NCBI RefSeq assembly: GCF_003331145.1
Contig: NZ_QLVE01000022.1
Coordinates: 62,001-126,000 of the forward strand
Source of the DNA: Exiguobacterium sp. TNDT2
Lineage (GTDB): Bacteria > Bacillota > Bacilli > Exiguobacteriales > Exiguobacteriaceae
Length of the DNA stretch: 64,000 bases
Direction of reading: 5' to 3'
How positions within the stretch are numbered: position 1 is the first letter of the stretch; every line of letters starts with the position of its first letter. The translations under genes were made by a program, and so were the position numbers. Of this stretch, positions 45,763-53,763 are shown one piece after another. Under the pieces are notes generated by a model. The model saw nothing but the letters and a program-made list of their open reading frames with translations. It searched no databases and was not told where the DNA came from.

Positions 45763-46143
45763 ATGATTAGAGTGAATCGCCACGGCTATACCGTCATCGA
45801 AGAAAAACGGGACGGTTTTGACGAGGAAGCGTTCATCGCACGCTATAGCGACGTGCTCGATAAGTATGATTATATCGTCGGCGACTGGGGCCACGGACAA
45901 CTTCGGTTGAAAGGGTTTTATGAGACAAAGTCCAAGTTCGCGACATATGACAACCGAATCGACCACGTGATGGATTACGTGTATGAATACTGTAACTTTG
46001 GGTGTCCGTTCTTCGTGCTCAAAAAAGAGACGGAAATCGATGAGGCGGAAGACGGTCCGGTCTTCGGTGGCACGAAGCAACCGCTCAAACTGAAACGAAA
46101 ATTCAATAAGTCGGAAGAAGCGGAGCCTTCGACCGGAACATGA
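45763..46143 (+). CDS. yutD: YutD family protein (DUF1027)
   Basis: A 126-residue soluble protein with the YutD pattern: YDYIVGDWGHGQLRLKGFY followed by DYVYEYCNFGCPFFVLKK, where two cysteines are conserved. The C-terminal 35 residues are charged and probably disordered. Function unknown. GTGGAGGTG precedes the ATG. In B. subtilis yutD lies in the same larger cluster as yutE, yutF and yutI, which appear about 3-7 kb downstream here. Confidence 0.85.
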   Translation: MIRVNRHGYTVIEEKRDGFDEEAFIARYSDVLDKYDYIVGDWGHGQLRLKGFYETKSKFATYDNRIDHVMDYVYEYCNFGCPFFVLKKETEIDEAEDGPVFGGTKQPLKLKRKFNKSEEAEPSTGT

Positions 46144-46144
46144 C

Positions 46145-46170
46145 GCGCTGATGACATCAGCGCCTTTTTT
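46145..46170 (+). terminator. Terminator after yutD
   Basis: GCGCTGAT pairs with ATCAGCGC and is followed by CTTTTTT. Confidence 0.88.
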
Positions 46171-46299
46171 ATTACATTTATTTTCCAAATGTTTCTTTTA
46201 GGTGAAAAGACGATGTGACAGGTTTAGGGATAGGAAAATTGTGATAACTTATAAATAAGGTATATGTTTCTGTTCGGGTTTTGGAAATGAGGTGGAAGG

Positions 46300-46602
46300 A
46301 TGCAACACGTACAAATAGCGACCGTCGGTGATCGCGATGATATTCATAACCGGATTCACAATCTCGGTCTGGGTTTACTTGCGATGTTGTTCTTCGGGTT
46401 CGGGAGCATCATGACGTTCTACTTTACGGCCGCAGTCCTTATCTATGAGGTTGTCCACGTTTTGCTGATCCGCCGCTTTGAATATCGCCAGGCGTTTCTG
46501 AGAACCCGCTTATTTAAATTTGTTTCGTTAGCGGCAGTGGCCACAGGTGTGTTCTTATTTATCATATCAATGTCACAGTTTTTCATGGGCAATGTGATGT
46601 AG
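46300..46602 (+). CDS. Small membrane protein of unknown function
   Basis: A 100-residue protein with a soluble N-terminus of about 20 residues and three probable membrane helices: LGLGLLAMLFFGFGSIM, TAAVLIYEVVHVLLI and FVSLAAVATGVFLFIISMS. A charged loop (RRFEYRQAFLRTRLFK) lies between the last two. No family is recognised. GGTGGAAGG precedes the ATG and it has its own terminator, so it is likely a real single-gene unit. Confidence 0.65.
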   Translation: MQHVQIATVGDRDDIHNRIHNLGLGLLAMLFFGFGSIMTFYFTAAVLIYEVVHVLLIRRFEYRQAFLRTRLFKFVSLAAVATGVFLFIISMSQFFMGNVM

Positions 46603-46609
46603 TCGAGGG

Positions 46610-46634
46610 AAAGGGAAAATCTTTTCCCTTTTTT
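46610..46634 (+). terminator. Terminator after the small membrane protein
   Basis: AAGGGAAAA pairs with TTTTCCCTT around a tight turn and runs into TTTT. Confidence 0.75.
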
Positions 46635-46706
46635 CGTGTTTTTTGAAACTTTTCTTAAAGCGATGACGTACACTTAGGAAAGAACTCAGAAAAAGGATGA
46701 TGAAAA

Positions 46707-47381
46707 ATGACTACGCAGTTAAAGCAACATGCACAAAACATGTTAACCGGAAAGCGTTGGCTGATGGCGGGGCTATTAATTTTATTCGTCGTCTTGAACG
46801 GGATTCCGCAATCGTTCGCGCCACAAATCGATGCCGATTCGATGGAGCCGTTGACGTCAACTGAGATGACGTTATCCTTCCTGTCGTTTGTGATGACGTT
46901 ATTGATCGCGCCGCTCGCGGTCGGCTGGTCATGGCTCGTCCTCTCCGTGTCACGCGGTGAGCAACCAGGCGTTTCGAAATTATTTGAGCCGTTTAAAACA
47001 GGCTACGTCAAGCACGTGCTCGCTCCTTTCTTCATGGGACTCTTCATCTTCTTATGGTCGCTTCTGTTGATTATCCCAGGAATCATTAAAGCGTTCTCGT
47101 ATTCGCTCACGTATTACATTCTACGTGATGAACCGGAATTGTCGGCGCTCGAGGCAATCACGGAGTCACGTCGCCTAATGGATGGGCATAAGATGGACGC
47201 CTTCAAACTCGTCCTCTCGTTCATCGGTTGGTTCTTCGTTGGTGTGCTCACACTCGGGATCGGCTTCTTATACGTTTACCCGTACTTTACGACGACGTAC
47301 GCGACGTTCTACGACTCGATTCGTCAAGCGAAACGGCCGCAGACGAACCATGCCGGAACGGATTTTGAACAAGGATTCTAA
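46707..47381 (+). CDS. DUF975 family membrane protein
   Basis: A 224-residue membrane protein with five or six hydrophobic segments. Typical DUF975 features are the N-terminal helix with LTGKRWLMAGLLILFVV, the central LLIIPGIIKAFSYSLTYYIL and the motif ALEAITESRRLMDGHKMDAF, which forms a conserved cytoplasmic loop. Function unknown. AAAAAGGATGATG precedes the ATG. The gene converges on glpX, with a shared hairpin between them. Confidence 0.85.
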   Translation: MTTQLKQHAQNMLTGKRWLMAGLLILFVVLNGIPQSFAPQIDADSMEPLTSTEMTLSFLSFVMTLLIAPLAVGWSWLVLSVSRGEQPGVSKLFEPFKTGYVKHVLAPFFMGLFIFLWSLLLIIPGIIKAFSYSLTYYILRDEPELSALEAITESRRLMDGHKMDAFKLVLSFIGWFFVGVLTLGIGFLYVYPYFTTTYATFYDSIRQAKRPQTNHAGTDFEQGF

Positions 47382-47387
47382 ACGAAA

Positions 47388-47413
47388 ACCTCCGCTCAAT
47401 CGAGAGCGGAGGT
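47388..47413. terminator. Bidirectional terminator between DUF975 gene and glpX
   Basis: ACCTCCGCTC pairs with GAGCGGAGGT around AATCGA, with TTTT on the minus strand and TTATT on the plus strand. Confidence 0.8.
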
Positions 47414-47417
47414 CTTA

Positions 47418-48398
47418 TTATGCGTTGACTTCTTGTTTTTGGAGGTATGGCTTGAGCGATAACGTGTGCTCGGCGACGACTTTACGAATCGTCTTCGTCT
47501 TCGAGCGCATGACGAGTGACGTCGTCTCGACGATATCGTCCGTCAAGAATTTGACGCCGTCGAGCAGCTCACCTGACGTCACGCCTGTCGCCGCGAAGAT
47601 GCAATCATCGCTCTTGACAAGGTCGTCAAGCGTGAGCAATTGGAGCGGGTCCTCCATGCCCATCGAGATGACGCGAGCCGTCTCTTCTTCGTTCATCGGG
47701 TGAAGGCGGGCCTGCATGTCGCCTCCGAGCGCTTTGACGGCCGCTGCCGTGATGACGCCTTCCGGGGCGCCCCCTGTGCTGATAAAGATGTCGATCGGAT
47801 TCGATTTGACGGCCGCCGCGATTCCTGCTGAAACGTCCCCATCTTCGAACAGCTTGACGCGAGCCCCCATGTTCATCGCCGCTTGACGCAAGTGCTCATG
47901 GCGATCACGGTCCTGCATGATGACCGTCACTTCTTCGATGCGCTTGCCGTTATAGAGGGCCGCTTTCTCGATGATTGATTCGAGCGGTTCGTCGAGTGAG
48001 ACTTTCCCTTTCAAATTCGGTCCGACGACGAGTTTATCCATATACATATCTGGTGCGTGGAGGAGGGCGCCCTTATCGGCGACCGCGATGACGACCATGG
48101 CGTCCCCGAGTCCTTTGGCGACGATCGATGTCCCTTCGAGCGGGTCAACGGCGATATCGACTTCTGGTCCGAACGTCGTCCCTAGGCGTTCCCCGATATA
48201 TAGCATCGGCGCCTCATCGAGTTCACCTTCACCAATGACGACGGTGGCGTCCATATTGACCGTCCCAAGCACTTCACGCATCGCTGACGTGGCTGCGTCG
48301 TCTGCTTCGTTCTTTTGACCACGACCGATCCATTTTGACGAAGCAAGTGCGGCTGCCTCGGTTGCTCGTACAATCTCTAACGCTAATTCTCGTTCCAT
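47418..48398 (-). CDS. glpX: Fructose-1,6-bisphosphatase class II
   Basis: Gluconeogenic enzyme that dephosphorylates fructose-1,6-bisphosphate. GlpX-type signatures: GRGQKNEADDAATSAMR with D33/D34, VIGEGELDEAPML with a metal-binding glutamate, VDPLEGTSIVAKG (the lithium-sensitive phosphatase motif) and ISTGGAPEGVITAAA. 326 residues. The start ATG at 48398 has GGAGGGT upstream on the minus strand. Monocistronic. Confidence 0.95.
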   Translation of the reverse strand: MERELALEIVRATEAAALASSKWIGRGQKNEADDAATSAMREVLGTVNMDATVVIGEGELDEAPMLYIGERLGTTFGPEVDIAVDPLEGTSIVAKGLGDAMVVIAVADKGALLHAPDMYMDKLVVGPNLKGKVSLDEPLESIIEKAALYNGKRIEEVTVIMQDRDRHEHLRQAAMNMGARVKLFEDGDVSAGIAAAVKSNPIDIFISTGGAPEGVITAAAVKALGGDMQARLHPMNEEETARVISMGMEDPLQLLTLDDLVKSDDCIFAATGVTSGELLDGVKFLTDDIVETTSLVMRSKTKTIRKVVAEHTLSLKPYLQKQEVNA

Positions 48399-48556
48399 AG
48401 TGTTGTACCCTCCACATGATATCTATTTAATGTGACATACTAATAGTTGTGTTAATCCGTGGATTAGTGTATCACAATTACATAAATGATGTAAATAGGA
48501 GAGATTCTTTTCTCGAACGAGAAAAAGGATTACTATAGGAGGCAGGGGGGATTGCG

Positions 48557-49000
48557 ATGTATTTTGTAAACAGAGAAAAGATTAACGAGACGTTGACCCA
48601 TATGGAGACGATGCTCAGTCGACTCGACCAATTAGAAGGGGACGCTTTCACGGTTGAACTGGCAAAACAACGTTTGGCCGTTCACTTGATGGAGGGCGTG
48701 ATCGATGTCGGCAACTCGATGATTGACGGGTTCATCATGCGTGACCCGGGCAGCTATGAGGATATTGTCGACATCTTGCTCGATGAGCGTGTGCTCGACG
48801 CGGAGACGGCGGAAGCGACGAAAGCGCTCGTCGGATTACGGGCGCACTATGTCAGGGAGTTCGTCACGGCAGACTCGGCCCGGTTCGATGCCTGGGTCGA
48901 CCGTGATAAATCAACGTTCGAGGCATTCCCGGAGCAGGTCCGACGCTATCTCGAGGTGGAGCTCGGTCCTGTATCAGCATTTTTACCAGAAAGCGAGTGA
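48557..49000 (+). CDS. yutE: DUF86/HepT-like protein YutE
   Basis: A 147-residue helical protein of the DUF86 group, with MYFVNREKINETL and VDVGNSMIDGFIMRDPGSYEDI split by a short helix. In active HEPN ribonucleases an R-x(4-6)-H motif is required; here the aligned region is GLRAHYVREF, with Arg in the histidine position. A toxin RNase activity is therefore unlikely, and no MntA-type partner gene is adjacent. GGAGGCAGGGGGG precedes the ATG. The HAD phosphatase yutF follows after 4 bases, as in B. subtilis. Confidence 0.8.
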   Translation: MYFVNREKINETLTHMETMLSRLDQLEGDAFTVELAKQRLAVHLMEGVIDVGNSMIDGFIMRDPGSYEDIVDILLDERVLDAETAEATKALVGLRAHYVREFVTADSARFDAWVDRDKSTFEAFPEQVRRYLEVELGPVSAFLPESE

Positions 49001-49004
49001 TTGG

Positions 49005-49775
49005 ATGAATCCGATTAAAGGATACTTATTTGATTTAGATGGCACGATGTATGCGGGGACGGCCCCGATTCAAGCAGCGGTCGATTTCGTGAATCGACTC
49101 GAGGCGACGGGCTTCCCGTACTTGTTCGTCACGAACAACGCGTCGATGACGCCAGAACAAGTGGCGGATAAACTCGTGTCGATGGGGGTCCATGTGACGT
49201 CTGAGCACGTATTGACGAGTGCGATGGCGACGGCCCGTTATATCGAGAAGATGACGCCAGGGGCGACGATTTACATGATCGGTGAAGATGGCCTGCGTCT
49301 GGCGCTCGAAGAACGCGGTTTCCATGTGACGGAAGAAGCGAAGGCGGATTACGTCGTCGTCGGGCTCGACCGACACATCACATACGAAAAGCTAGCGAAA
49401 GGCGCTCTCGCAATCCGTTCCGGCGCTCGTTTCATCTCGACGAACGGCGATATCGCCATTCCGACTGAACGCGGCTTTTTACCAGGGAACGGGGCGCTCA
49501 CGTCCGTCTTGACGGTAACGACGGAAAAAGATCCGTTCTTTATCGGCAAACCTGAACCGGTCATGGTCGACATCGCCCTTGAGATGATTGGCCTTACGAA
49601 AGAAGAAGTCGTCATGGTCGGGGACAACTACCATACCGATATCTTGTTCGGGATCAACGGAGGTATTCGGACGCTTCACGTTAACTCGGGCGTGCACGGT
49701 CCGGCGTTCATCCAGGAACAAGAAAAACTCCCGACCTATATGGTCGAGAGCTTGGACGAATGGACGCATGCATGA
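49005..49775 (+). CDS. yutF: HAD-IIA family phosphatase YutF (NagD-like)
   Basis: A 256-residue phosphatase with D10-L-D12-G-T (motif I), VTNNAS (motif II), the GKPEP lysine (motif III) and MVGDNYHTDILFG (motif IV); the cap between motifs II and III is of the C2a type. Relatives hydrolyse nucleotide or sugar phosphates and remove damaged metabolites. ATG 49005 gives the expected MNPIKGYLFDLDG start; longer in-frame starts overlap yutE. The ribosome site (GAGTGA) is weak, so translation probably depends on coupling to yutE. Confidence 0.88.
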   Translation: MNPIKGYLFDLDGTMYAGTAPIQAAVDFVNRLEATGFPYLFVTNNASMTPEQVADKLVSMGVHVTSEHVLTSAMATARYIEKMTPGATIYMIGEDGLRLALEERGFHVTEEAKADYVVVGLDRHITYEKLAKGALAIRSGARFISTNGDIAIPTERGFLPGNGALTSVLTVTTEKDPFFIGKPEPVMVDIALEMIGLTKEEVVMVGDNYHTDILFGINGGIRTLHVNSGVHGPAFIQEQEKLPTYMVESLDEWTHA

Positions 49776-49776
49776 A

Positions 49777-49805
49777 AAAAAGGGATGACTCACGTCTCCC
49801 TTTTT
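49777..49805. terminator. Bidirectional terminator between yutF and yutI
   Basis: AAAAAGGGA pairs with TCCCTTTTT, with T-runs on both strands. Confidence 0.8.
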
Positions 49806-49807
49806 AT

Positions 49808-50035
49808 TTAGAATACTTGTTCGACTTCAACGATGCCAGGTACTTCTTCGATGAGCGCGCGCTCAATCCCGGCTTTCAATGTGATGGTTGAAGATGGGCA
49901 GCTGCCACACGCACCCATCAAACGAAGTTTGACGATGCCTTCTTCTACATCTACGAGTTCGACGTCACCGCCGTCGCGAAGCAAGAACGGGCGTAATTTA
50001 TCGAGTACTTCTTGGACTTGATCAAACATTTCCAT
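49808..50035 (-). CDS. yutI: NifU-domain Fe-S carrier YutI
   Basis: A 75-residue protein with the NifU C-terminal/Nfu domain: [20 protein letters not shown] then [18 protein letters not shown]. The CxxC in GACGSCPSS binds or transfers an iron-sulfur cluster. The start at 50035 is chosen because AAAGGGG lies 8-9 bases upstream on the minus strand; a longer form starting at 50092 adds 19 residues absent from the family. It complements SUF and YutM as cluster carrier. Confidence 0.9.
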   Translation of the reverse strand: MEMFDQVQEVLDKLRPFLLRDGGDVELVDVEEGIVKLRLMGACGSCPSSTITLKAGIERALIEEVPGIVEVEQVF

Positions 50036-50167
50036 GGTATCTACCCCTTTCTGGTTCCCTTTCATTCTAGCAAGTTTGAGATTGTTTCTCAATCATTAAC
50101 GCTGAGCGTTTTGTGACGATGTCACTTCTTGAATTTTATATAATAGGAGAGAACAGGGGGAATGGAC

Positions 50168-50455
50168 ATGAAAATCACGGTATATGGGGCCGAGGTACAG
50201 TGTGCGAGCTGTGTCGGGGCACCGAGCTCGATCGAGACATATGAATGGTTGCAAAGTGCGCTCGCCCGGAAGTATCCGGATCAGGCGTTCGAATTCGAGT
50301 ACATCGATTTCGAGACGGCGGATGACGACATCTCGGAAGCGATCAAGCAAGATGAGTGGTTTTATCCGCTTGTCCTCTTGAATGGGGAAGTCGTGGACGA
50401 AGGAATCGTCCAGTTACGAAAAGTCTACTCGGCGATCGAGCAGACGACAGCATAA
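50168..50455 (+). CDS. yuzD: YuzD family protein (DUF1462)
   Basis: A 95-residue protein with a thioredoxin-like beginning, ITVYGAEVQCASCVGAPSS, where C11-A-S-C14 forms a CxxC pair, and a later EWFYPLVLLNGEVVDEG. This is the YuzD/DUF1462 pattern; the function is unknown, but a disulfide or metal role is plausible. ATG 50168 is preferred over 50162 because AGGGGG ends 7 bases before it. It is divergent from yutI, as in B. subtilis. Confidence 0.88.
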   Translation: MKITVYGAEVQCASCVGAPSSIETYEWLQSALARKYPDQAFEFEYIDFETADDDISEAIKQDEWFYPLVLLNGEVVDEGIVQLRKVYSAIEQTTA

Positions 50456-50457
50456 AA

Positions 50458-50489
50458 AAGAGTCGAGCGACGATTGTCGTTCGACTCTT
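50458..50489. terminator. Bidirectional terminator between yuzD and the subtilase
   Basis: AAGAGTCGAGCGAC pairs with GTCGTTCGACTCTT (one G-T) around GATT; the T-run is strongest on the minus strand. Confidence 0.85.
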
Positions 50490-50494
50490 GTGCG

Positions 50495-51925
50495 TTATAG
50501 AAGACGGAACGATGACGTCGCTGAACCAGCCGTGTAGCCAGAGAGCGTCGCATCAGATTTTACTTGATACGTCCCACGTTGTGACGAAGAGCTTGTCGAG
50601 AGCGTGAACGTGATGGCGCCCGTTGAACTTGTCTTGCCTGTTCCTGTGAGCGTCGCGCCGTTTGGCTGTGTGACCGTCACACGGACGTCGGCGTTCGCGA
50701 CCGCTTGGCCGTTCGAATTCCGGACTGTTGAAGAGATCGAGACGACTTCACCAGCGTAGTAAGTTGATTTCGATGTCGATACTGTCGTCGTGAGCGCTTG
50801 GACCGGTTGCGTCGTGCCGCCAGACGTCGGTGCTTGGACGAGTCCGTTCCCGAACCAGGTGTCACGGCCGGCCGTTCCGAGGTCGATTGAATCTTGTGAT
50901 AGTTTCGTGCGGAGTTGCGAGCTCGACAACGTCGGGAACGCTTGCTTCATGAGGGCGAGGTTACCGGCGACGTAAGGTGTCGCCATCGATGTCCCGCTCA
51001 TTTGACCGTATCCGCCATTATAGAGTGTCGAGTTGATGCTCACACCCGGTGCCGCGACTTCGACCGTGCTGCCTGTCGCCGAGAACGAGGCACGATTGTT
51101 ATTGATATCTGTCGCTGCGACAGCGATGGCCGAGCTGTAACGGGCCGGGTAGTTGACGAGGTCGCCTGTACCGTCAGCGCGTCCGTTGTTACCGGCCGCC
51201 GCGACGACGAGGATGCCAGCATTATTAGCACGGTCGACGACTTGTTGGAGGGTCGTCGATGGGCTTGTCGTCCCGAGGCTCAAGTTGATGACGTCCATAT
51301 CGTTCGTGATCGACCAGTCAATCCCGGCGATGATACTCGACAGGCTACCGCTACCGTTTGCTTCGAGTGCCTTGACGGCATAGATGCTCGCTTCATGGGC
51401 GATCCCGACTGTTCCGATACTGTTGTTGCGGGCGCCAATGATCCCGGCGACGTGCGTCCCGTGACCGTTGTCATCCGCGTACGAGCTCGTGACTGTACTG
51501 AACGAGGCACCGCCAGCAATCGTCAAATCAGGGTGCGGCGAGATCCCGGTATCGACGACCGATACTTTCACGCCTTTCCCGGTGTAGCCACCCTGCCAAG
51601 CCGATGGGGCCTTCAACTTCGGGATGCCCCAGTCTTGCGTTTGGTTCTCGATTTGTACCGTTTGATCGACTTCGACGTGGGCGACATGCGGGTTGTTCTT
51701 CAAGCCATTCAAGGCGGCCTTCGGCACTTCAAGTGCTGCGGCCGGAATGTGTTTATACTGTTGACGAACTTCCATACCTTCGATTGAGAGCGGGATGTTT
51801 TTCGCTGATTCTTTGAAGACGACGATGACGCGTTCTTTTCCTTTGTTTGGAGCGGCTTCCGCGGCTTCCGGGACGGTTGACAGGACGAGCAATGAGGCGA
51901 GGACGGTGCTACAGATTTTTTTCAA
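50495..51925 (-). CDS. Secreted subtilisin-like serine protease with C-terminal Ig-like domain
   Basis: A 476-residue exported protease. Residues 1-25 are a signal peptide ending near AEAA. Residues about 31-90 are the I9 inhibitor/chaperone propeptide (ERVIVVFKESAKNIP). The S8 catalytic domain runs from about 98 to 360, with D125 (VVDTGI), H155 (NGHGTHVAG), oxyanion N246 and S313 (SGTSMATPYVAG). The last about 95 residues, Thr/Ser-rich, form a Big/Ig-like domain (YYAGEVVSISSTVRNSNGQ) that may bind the wall or substrate. GAAGGAGG precedes the start. The same domain order occurs in alkaline proteases of Bacilli. Confidence 0.9.
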   Translation of the reverse strand: MKKICSTVLASLLVLSTVPEAAEAAPNKGKERVIVVFKESAKNIPLSIEGMEVRQQYKHIPAAALEVPKAALNGLKNNPHVAHVEVDQTVQIENQTQDWGIPKLKAPSAWQGGYTGKGVKVSVVDTGISPHPDLTIAGGASFSTVTSSYADDNGHGTHVAGIIGARNNSIGTVGIAHEASIYAVKALEANGSGSLSSIIAGIDWSITNDMDVINLSLGTTSPSTTLQQVVDRANNAGILVVAAAGNNGRADGTGDLVNYPARYSSAIAVAATDINNNRASFSATGSTVEVAAPGVSINSTLYNGGYGQMSGTSMATPYVAGNLALMKQAFPTLSSSQLRTKLSQDSIDLGTAGRDTWFGNGLVQAPTSGGTTQPVQALTTTVSTSKSTYYAGEVVSISSTVRNSNGQAVANADVRVTVTQPNGATLTGTGKTSSTGAITFTLSTSSSSQRGTYQVKSDATLSGYTAGSATSSFRLL

Positions 51926-52162
51926 CTTGTTTCCTCCTTCGGGTTATGTAGGCGAGGTGACACGAAGTCGTTCGGCCGTGATCCTAGAGTAACAAGTTTT
52001 CCCATCGGGTAGAATATGTCAATCGAATCAATAATCTGAATATTTAGATAAGGGTACAGGGGATTCAGATACAAGACTTTTGACTCAACAGCATGGCGCT
52101 TCAATAGAGAATCAGTCGAGGTGCACAAAAAAAGATCGACCGAGATGGCCGACCCGTACATG
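51926..52162. other. Intergenic region upstream of the subtilase
   Basis: These 237 bases hold no supported gene. They contain the ribosome site of the protease near 51930, a minus-strand TTGACA (TGTCAA at 52017-52022) without a clear -10, and the terminator of the yutJ-like gene at 52124-52152. Confidence 0.5.
52124..52152 (-). terminator. Terminator of the yutJ-like gene
   Basis: On the minus strand TCGGCC and GGTCGA pair (one G-U) and are followed by TCTTTTTTT. Confidence 0.65.
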
Positions 52163-53218
52163 TTATTTAATAACTTTATGTTTCCAGAGAATTCCGGACT
52201 TGAGCAACCGTGCGACTTTACCAGTGAGCGACTGTTTACCCATGAAGACGCCGAAACCGGCTTTCTTCCCGAGCGAACCGAGCGTGCCGCGTAGTTTGAT
52301 ATCTGGTAGGTCCGGATAATTGACGCCCTTCCATTTACAAAGCAACACTTGGACGATCTGTTCGGCCTGCGCTTCCGCGAGTTGACCGGAAGGTGCATAC
52401 GGCAGGCTGGCGTTGTCTCCGACGACGAAAATATCGGGTTGTTCCGGGACGTAATGGTGCGGCGTCAATTTGACACGGCCACCTCCGTCGAGCTCCCAAC
52501 CTTGATTGCGGACGACGGCGACCGGTTGAATCCCGGCCGTCCATACCGTCAAGTCGGAAGCGAAGTGCTGTTCATGGTTCCACAATCCATCGGCGTCGAC
52601 GCGGACGATGTTCGAATTGTTGATGACTTCGACGCCATGCTCTTCGAACCAAGATTGGACGTACATCGAGACACGGTTGGATAGGAACGATAAGACGGAT
52701 GGGCCGCGGTCGAACAAACGGACCGTCAAGTCGGGACGGCTCTCGCGCAGTTCACTGGCGAGCTCGACACCGGATAGACCGGCACCGACGATTGAGACGA
52801 CCGATCCTGGAGATAGGCCGTTGATCGCTTGTTGAGTCTTTCGTGACTCTTCTAACGTTTGGATGCTGTACGTGAACTCGGCGGCACCGGGCACGTTGTG
52901 ATATTTGTCTTCGCAACCGAGACCGATGACGAGGTCGTCATACGGCACTTTTTCTCCGCTTGCGAGCAGGACCATCTTATCTCCCGTATCGATATCGATG
53001 ACTTGGCCGTATATGTAGTCGACCTCTTCTGGAAAATCGATGCGGATGTCACGATCCGACACGGTCCCCGCCGCAAGTGCATAATACTCTGTTTTCAACC
53101 CATGGTAAGGTAGACGGTCGATGAGTGTGATCGATACGTCCTTCAGCTGATGGCCGAGGACGCGTTCGATTACACGCATACCCCCGTAACCGCCTCCCAA
53201 GACGACTAATTTGCGCAT
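52163..53218 (-). CDS. yutJ: NAD(P)/FAD-dependent oxidoreductase YutJ (NDH-2-like)
   Basis: A 351-residue flavoprotein of the type II NADH dehydrogenase group. The FAD motif is VVLGGGYGGMRVIERV at the N-terminus, the NADH motif SIVGAGLSGVELASELRE near residue 142, and VGDNASLP near residue 282 is the second FAD contact. It is shorter than the neighbouring YumB-type Ndh and lacks a long membrane-anchoring C-terminus; electron acceptor unknown. AAAGGGGG precedes the start on the minus strand. It is divergent from yuzB, the order found in B. subtilis. Confidence 0.88.
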   Translation of the reverse strand: MRKLVVLGGGYGGMRVIERVLGHQLKDVSITLIDRLPYHGLKTEYYALAAGTVSDRDIRIDFPEEVDYIYGQVIDIDTGDKMVLLASGEKVPYDDLVIGLGCEDKYHNVPGAAEFTYSIQTLEESRKTQQAINGLSPGSVVSIVGAGLSGVELASELRESRPDLTVRLFDRGPSVLSFLSNRVSMYVQSWFEEHGVEVINNSNIVRVDADGLWNHEQHFASDLTVWTAGIQPVAVVRNQGWELDGGGRVKLTPHHYVPEQPDIFVVGDNASLPYAPSGQLAEAQAEQIVQVLLCKWKGVNYPDLPDIKLRGTLGSLGKKAGFGVFMGKQSLTGKVARLLKSGILWKHKVIK

Positions 53219-53318
53219 AAAAATCCCCCTTTGTTACACTTCAACTGTATCATGTTATAATACGCCGTAGAAGAACCATTTTCCTGCTTTGAAGGAAAGG
53301 GAAAGGGTGAATGATATG

Positions 53319-53552
53319 ATGAATCCGATCATTGAGTTCTGTGCCTCCAATCTAGCGATGGGTTCGCAAATCGCTCGCGCCAAATTGGAATCCGATCCAG
53401 ACCTCGATGTCGTCGAATACGGCTGTACCGGCTACTGCGGTGTCTGTTCGCTTGACTTGTTTTGTCTCGTCGATGGCGAGGTCGTGACGGGAGATACACC
53501 GGAGCAACTCGTGACGAATGTATATGAAAAAATTGAAGAAATGGCATGGTGA
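53319..53552 (+). CDS. yuzB: YuzB family protein (DUF1450)
   Basis: A 77-residue protein with the DUF1450 pattern: [16 protein letters not shown], then [20 protein letters not shown]. The cysteines in [11 protein letters not shown] suggest a metal or redox site, possibly a [2Fe-2S] thioredoxin-like fold. Function unknown. Two consecutive ATGs (53316, 53319) fit the AAGGGTGA site; 53319 gives the usual MNP start. It ends in a terminator that overlaps the stop codon. Confidence 0.85.
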   Translation: MNPIIEFCASNLAMGSQIARAKLESDPDLDVVEYGCTGYCGVCSLDLFCLVDGEVVTGDTPEQLVTNVYEKIEEMAW

Positions 53553-53586
53553 AAAAGTTTGAAGCACTTTCAAACTTTTTTTATTT
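53552..53586 (+). terminator. Terminator after yuzB
   Basis: AAAAGTTTGAA pairs with TTCAAACTTTT and continues into TTTT. Confidence 0.88.
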
Positions 53587-53602
53587 TGACCGTTTTGACC
53601 CG

Positions 53603-53631
53603 TTGCATTTTTAAAAAGGGTCTGTTATATT
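53603..53631 (+). promoter_or_regulatory. nupC promoter
   Basis: TTGCAT and TATATT are 17 bases apart, leaving a leader of about 125 nt that contains the GGTTGTCTGAC motif (53650-53660) and a cre site. Confidence 0.65.
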
Positions 53632-53677
53632 CAAAGAGGTTCGAATGTAGGTTGTCTGACGTTTAACAACAGAAAAA

Positions 53678-53691
53678 AGAAAGCGTTTCAA
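53678..53691 (+). promoter_or_regulatory. cre-like site in the nupC leader
   Basis: AGAAAGCGTTTCAA contains the perfect palindrome GAAAGCGTTTC, the CcpA core. At about +40 it would act as a transcription roadblock. Confidence 0.6.
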
Positions 53692-53763
53692 ACGGTAGGG
53701 CATATCTCGATTCGGGTATATCACATTATCAGGTTTTCCCAATATGAAAGGAGCACAACACCA

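Noticed and set aside
48557-49000. YutE as a HepT toxin RNase
   Set aside because: The HEPN R-x(4-6)-H motif is not intact and no MntA-type gene is adjacent; YutE-type relatives also diverge there.
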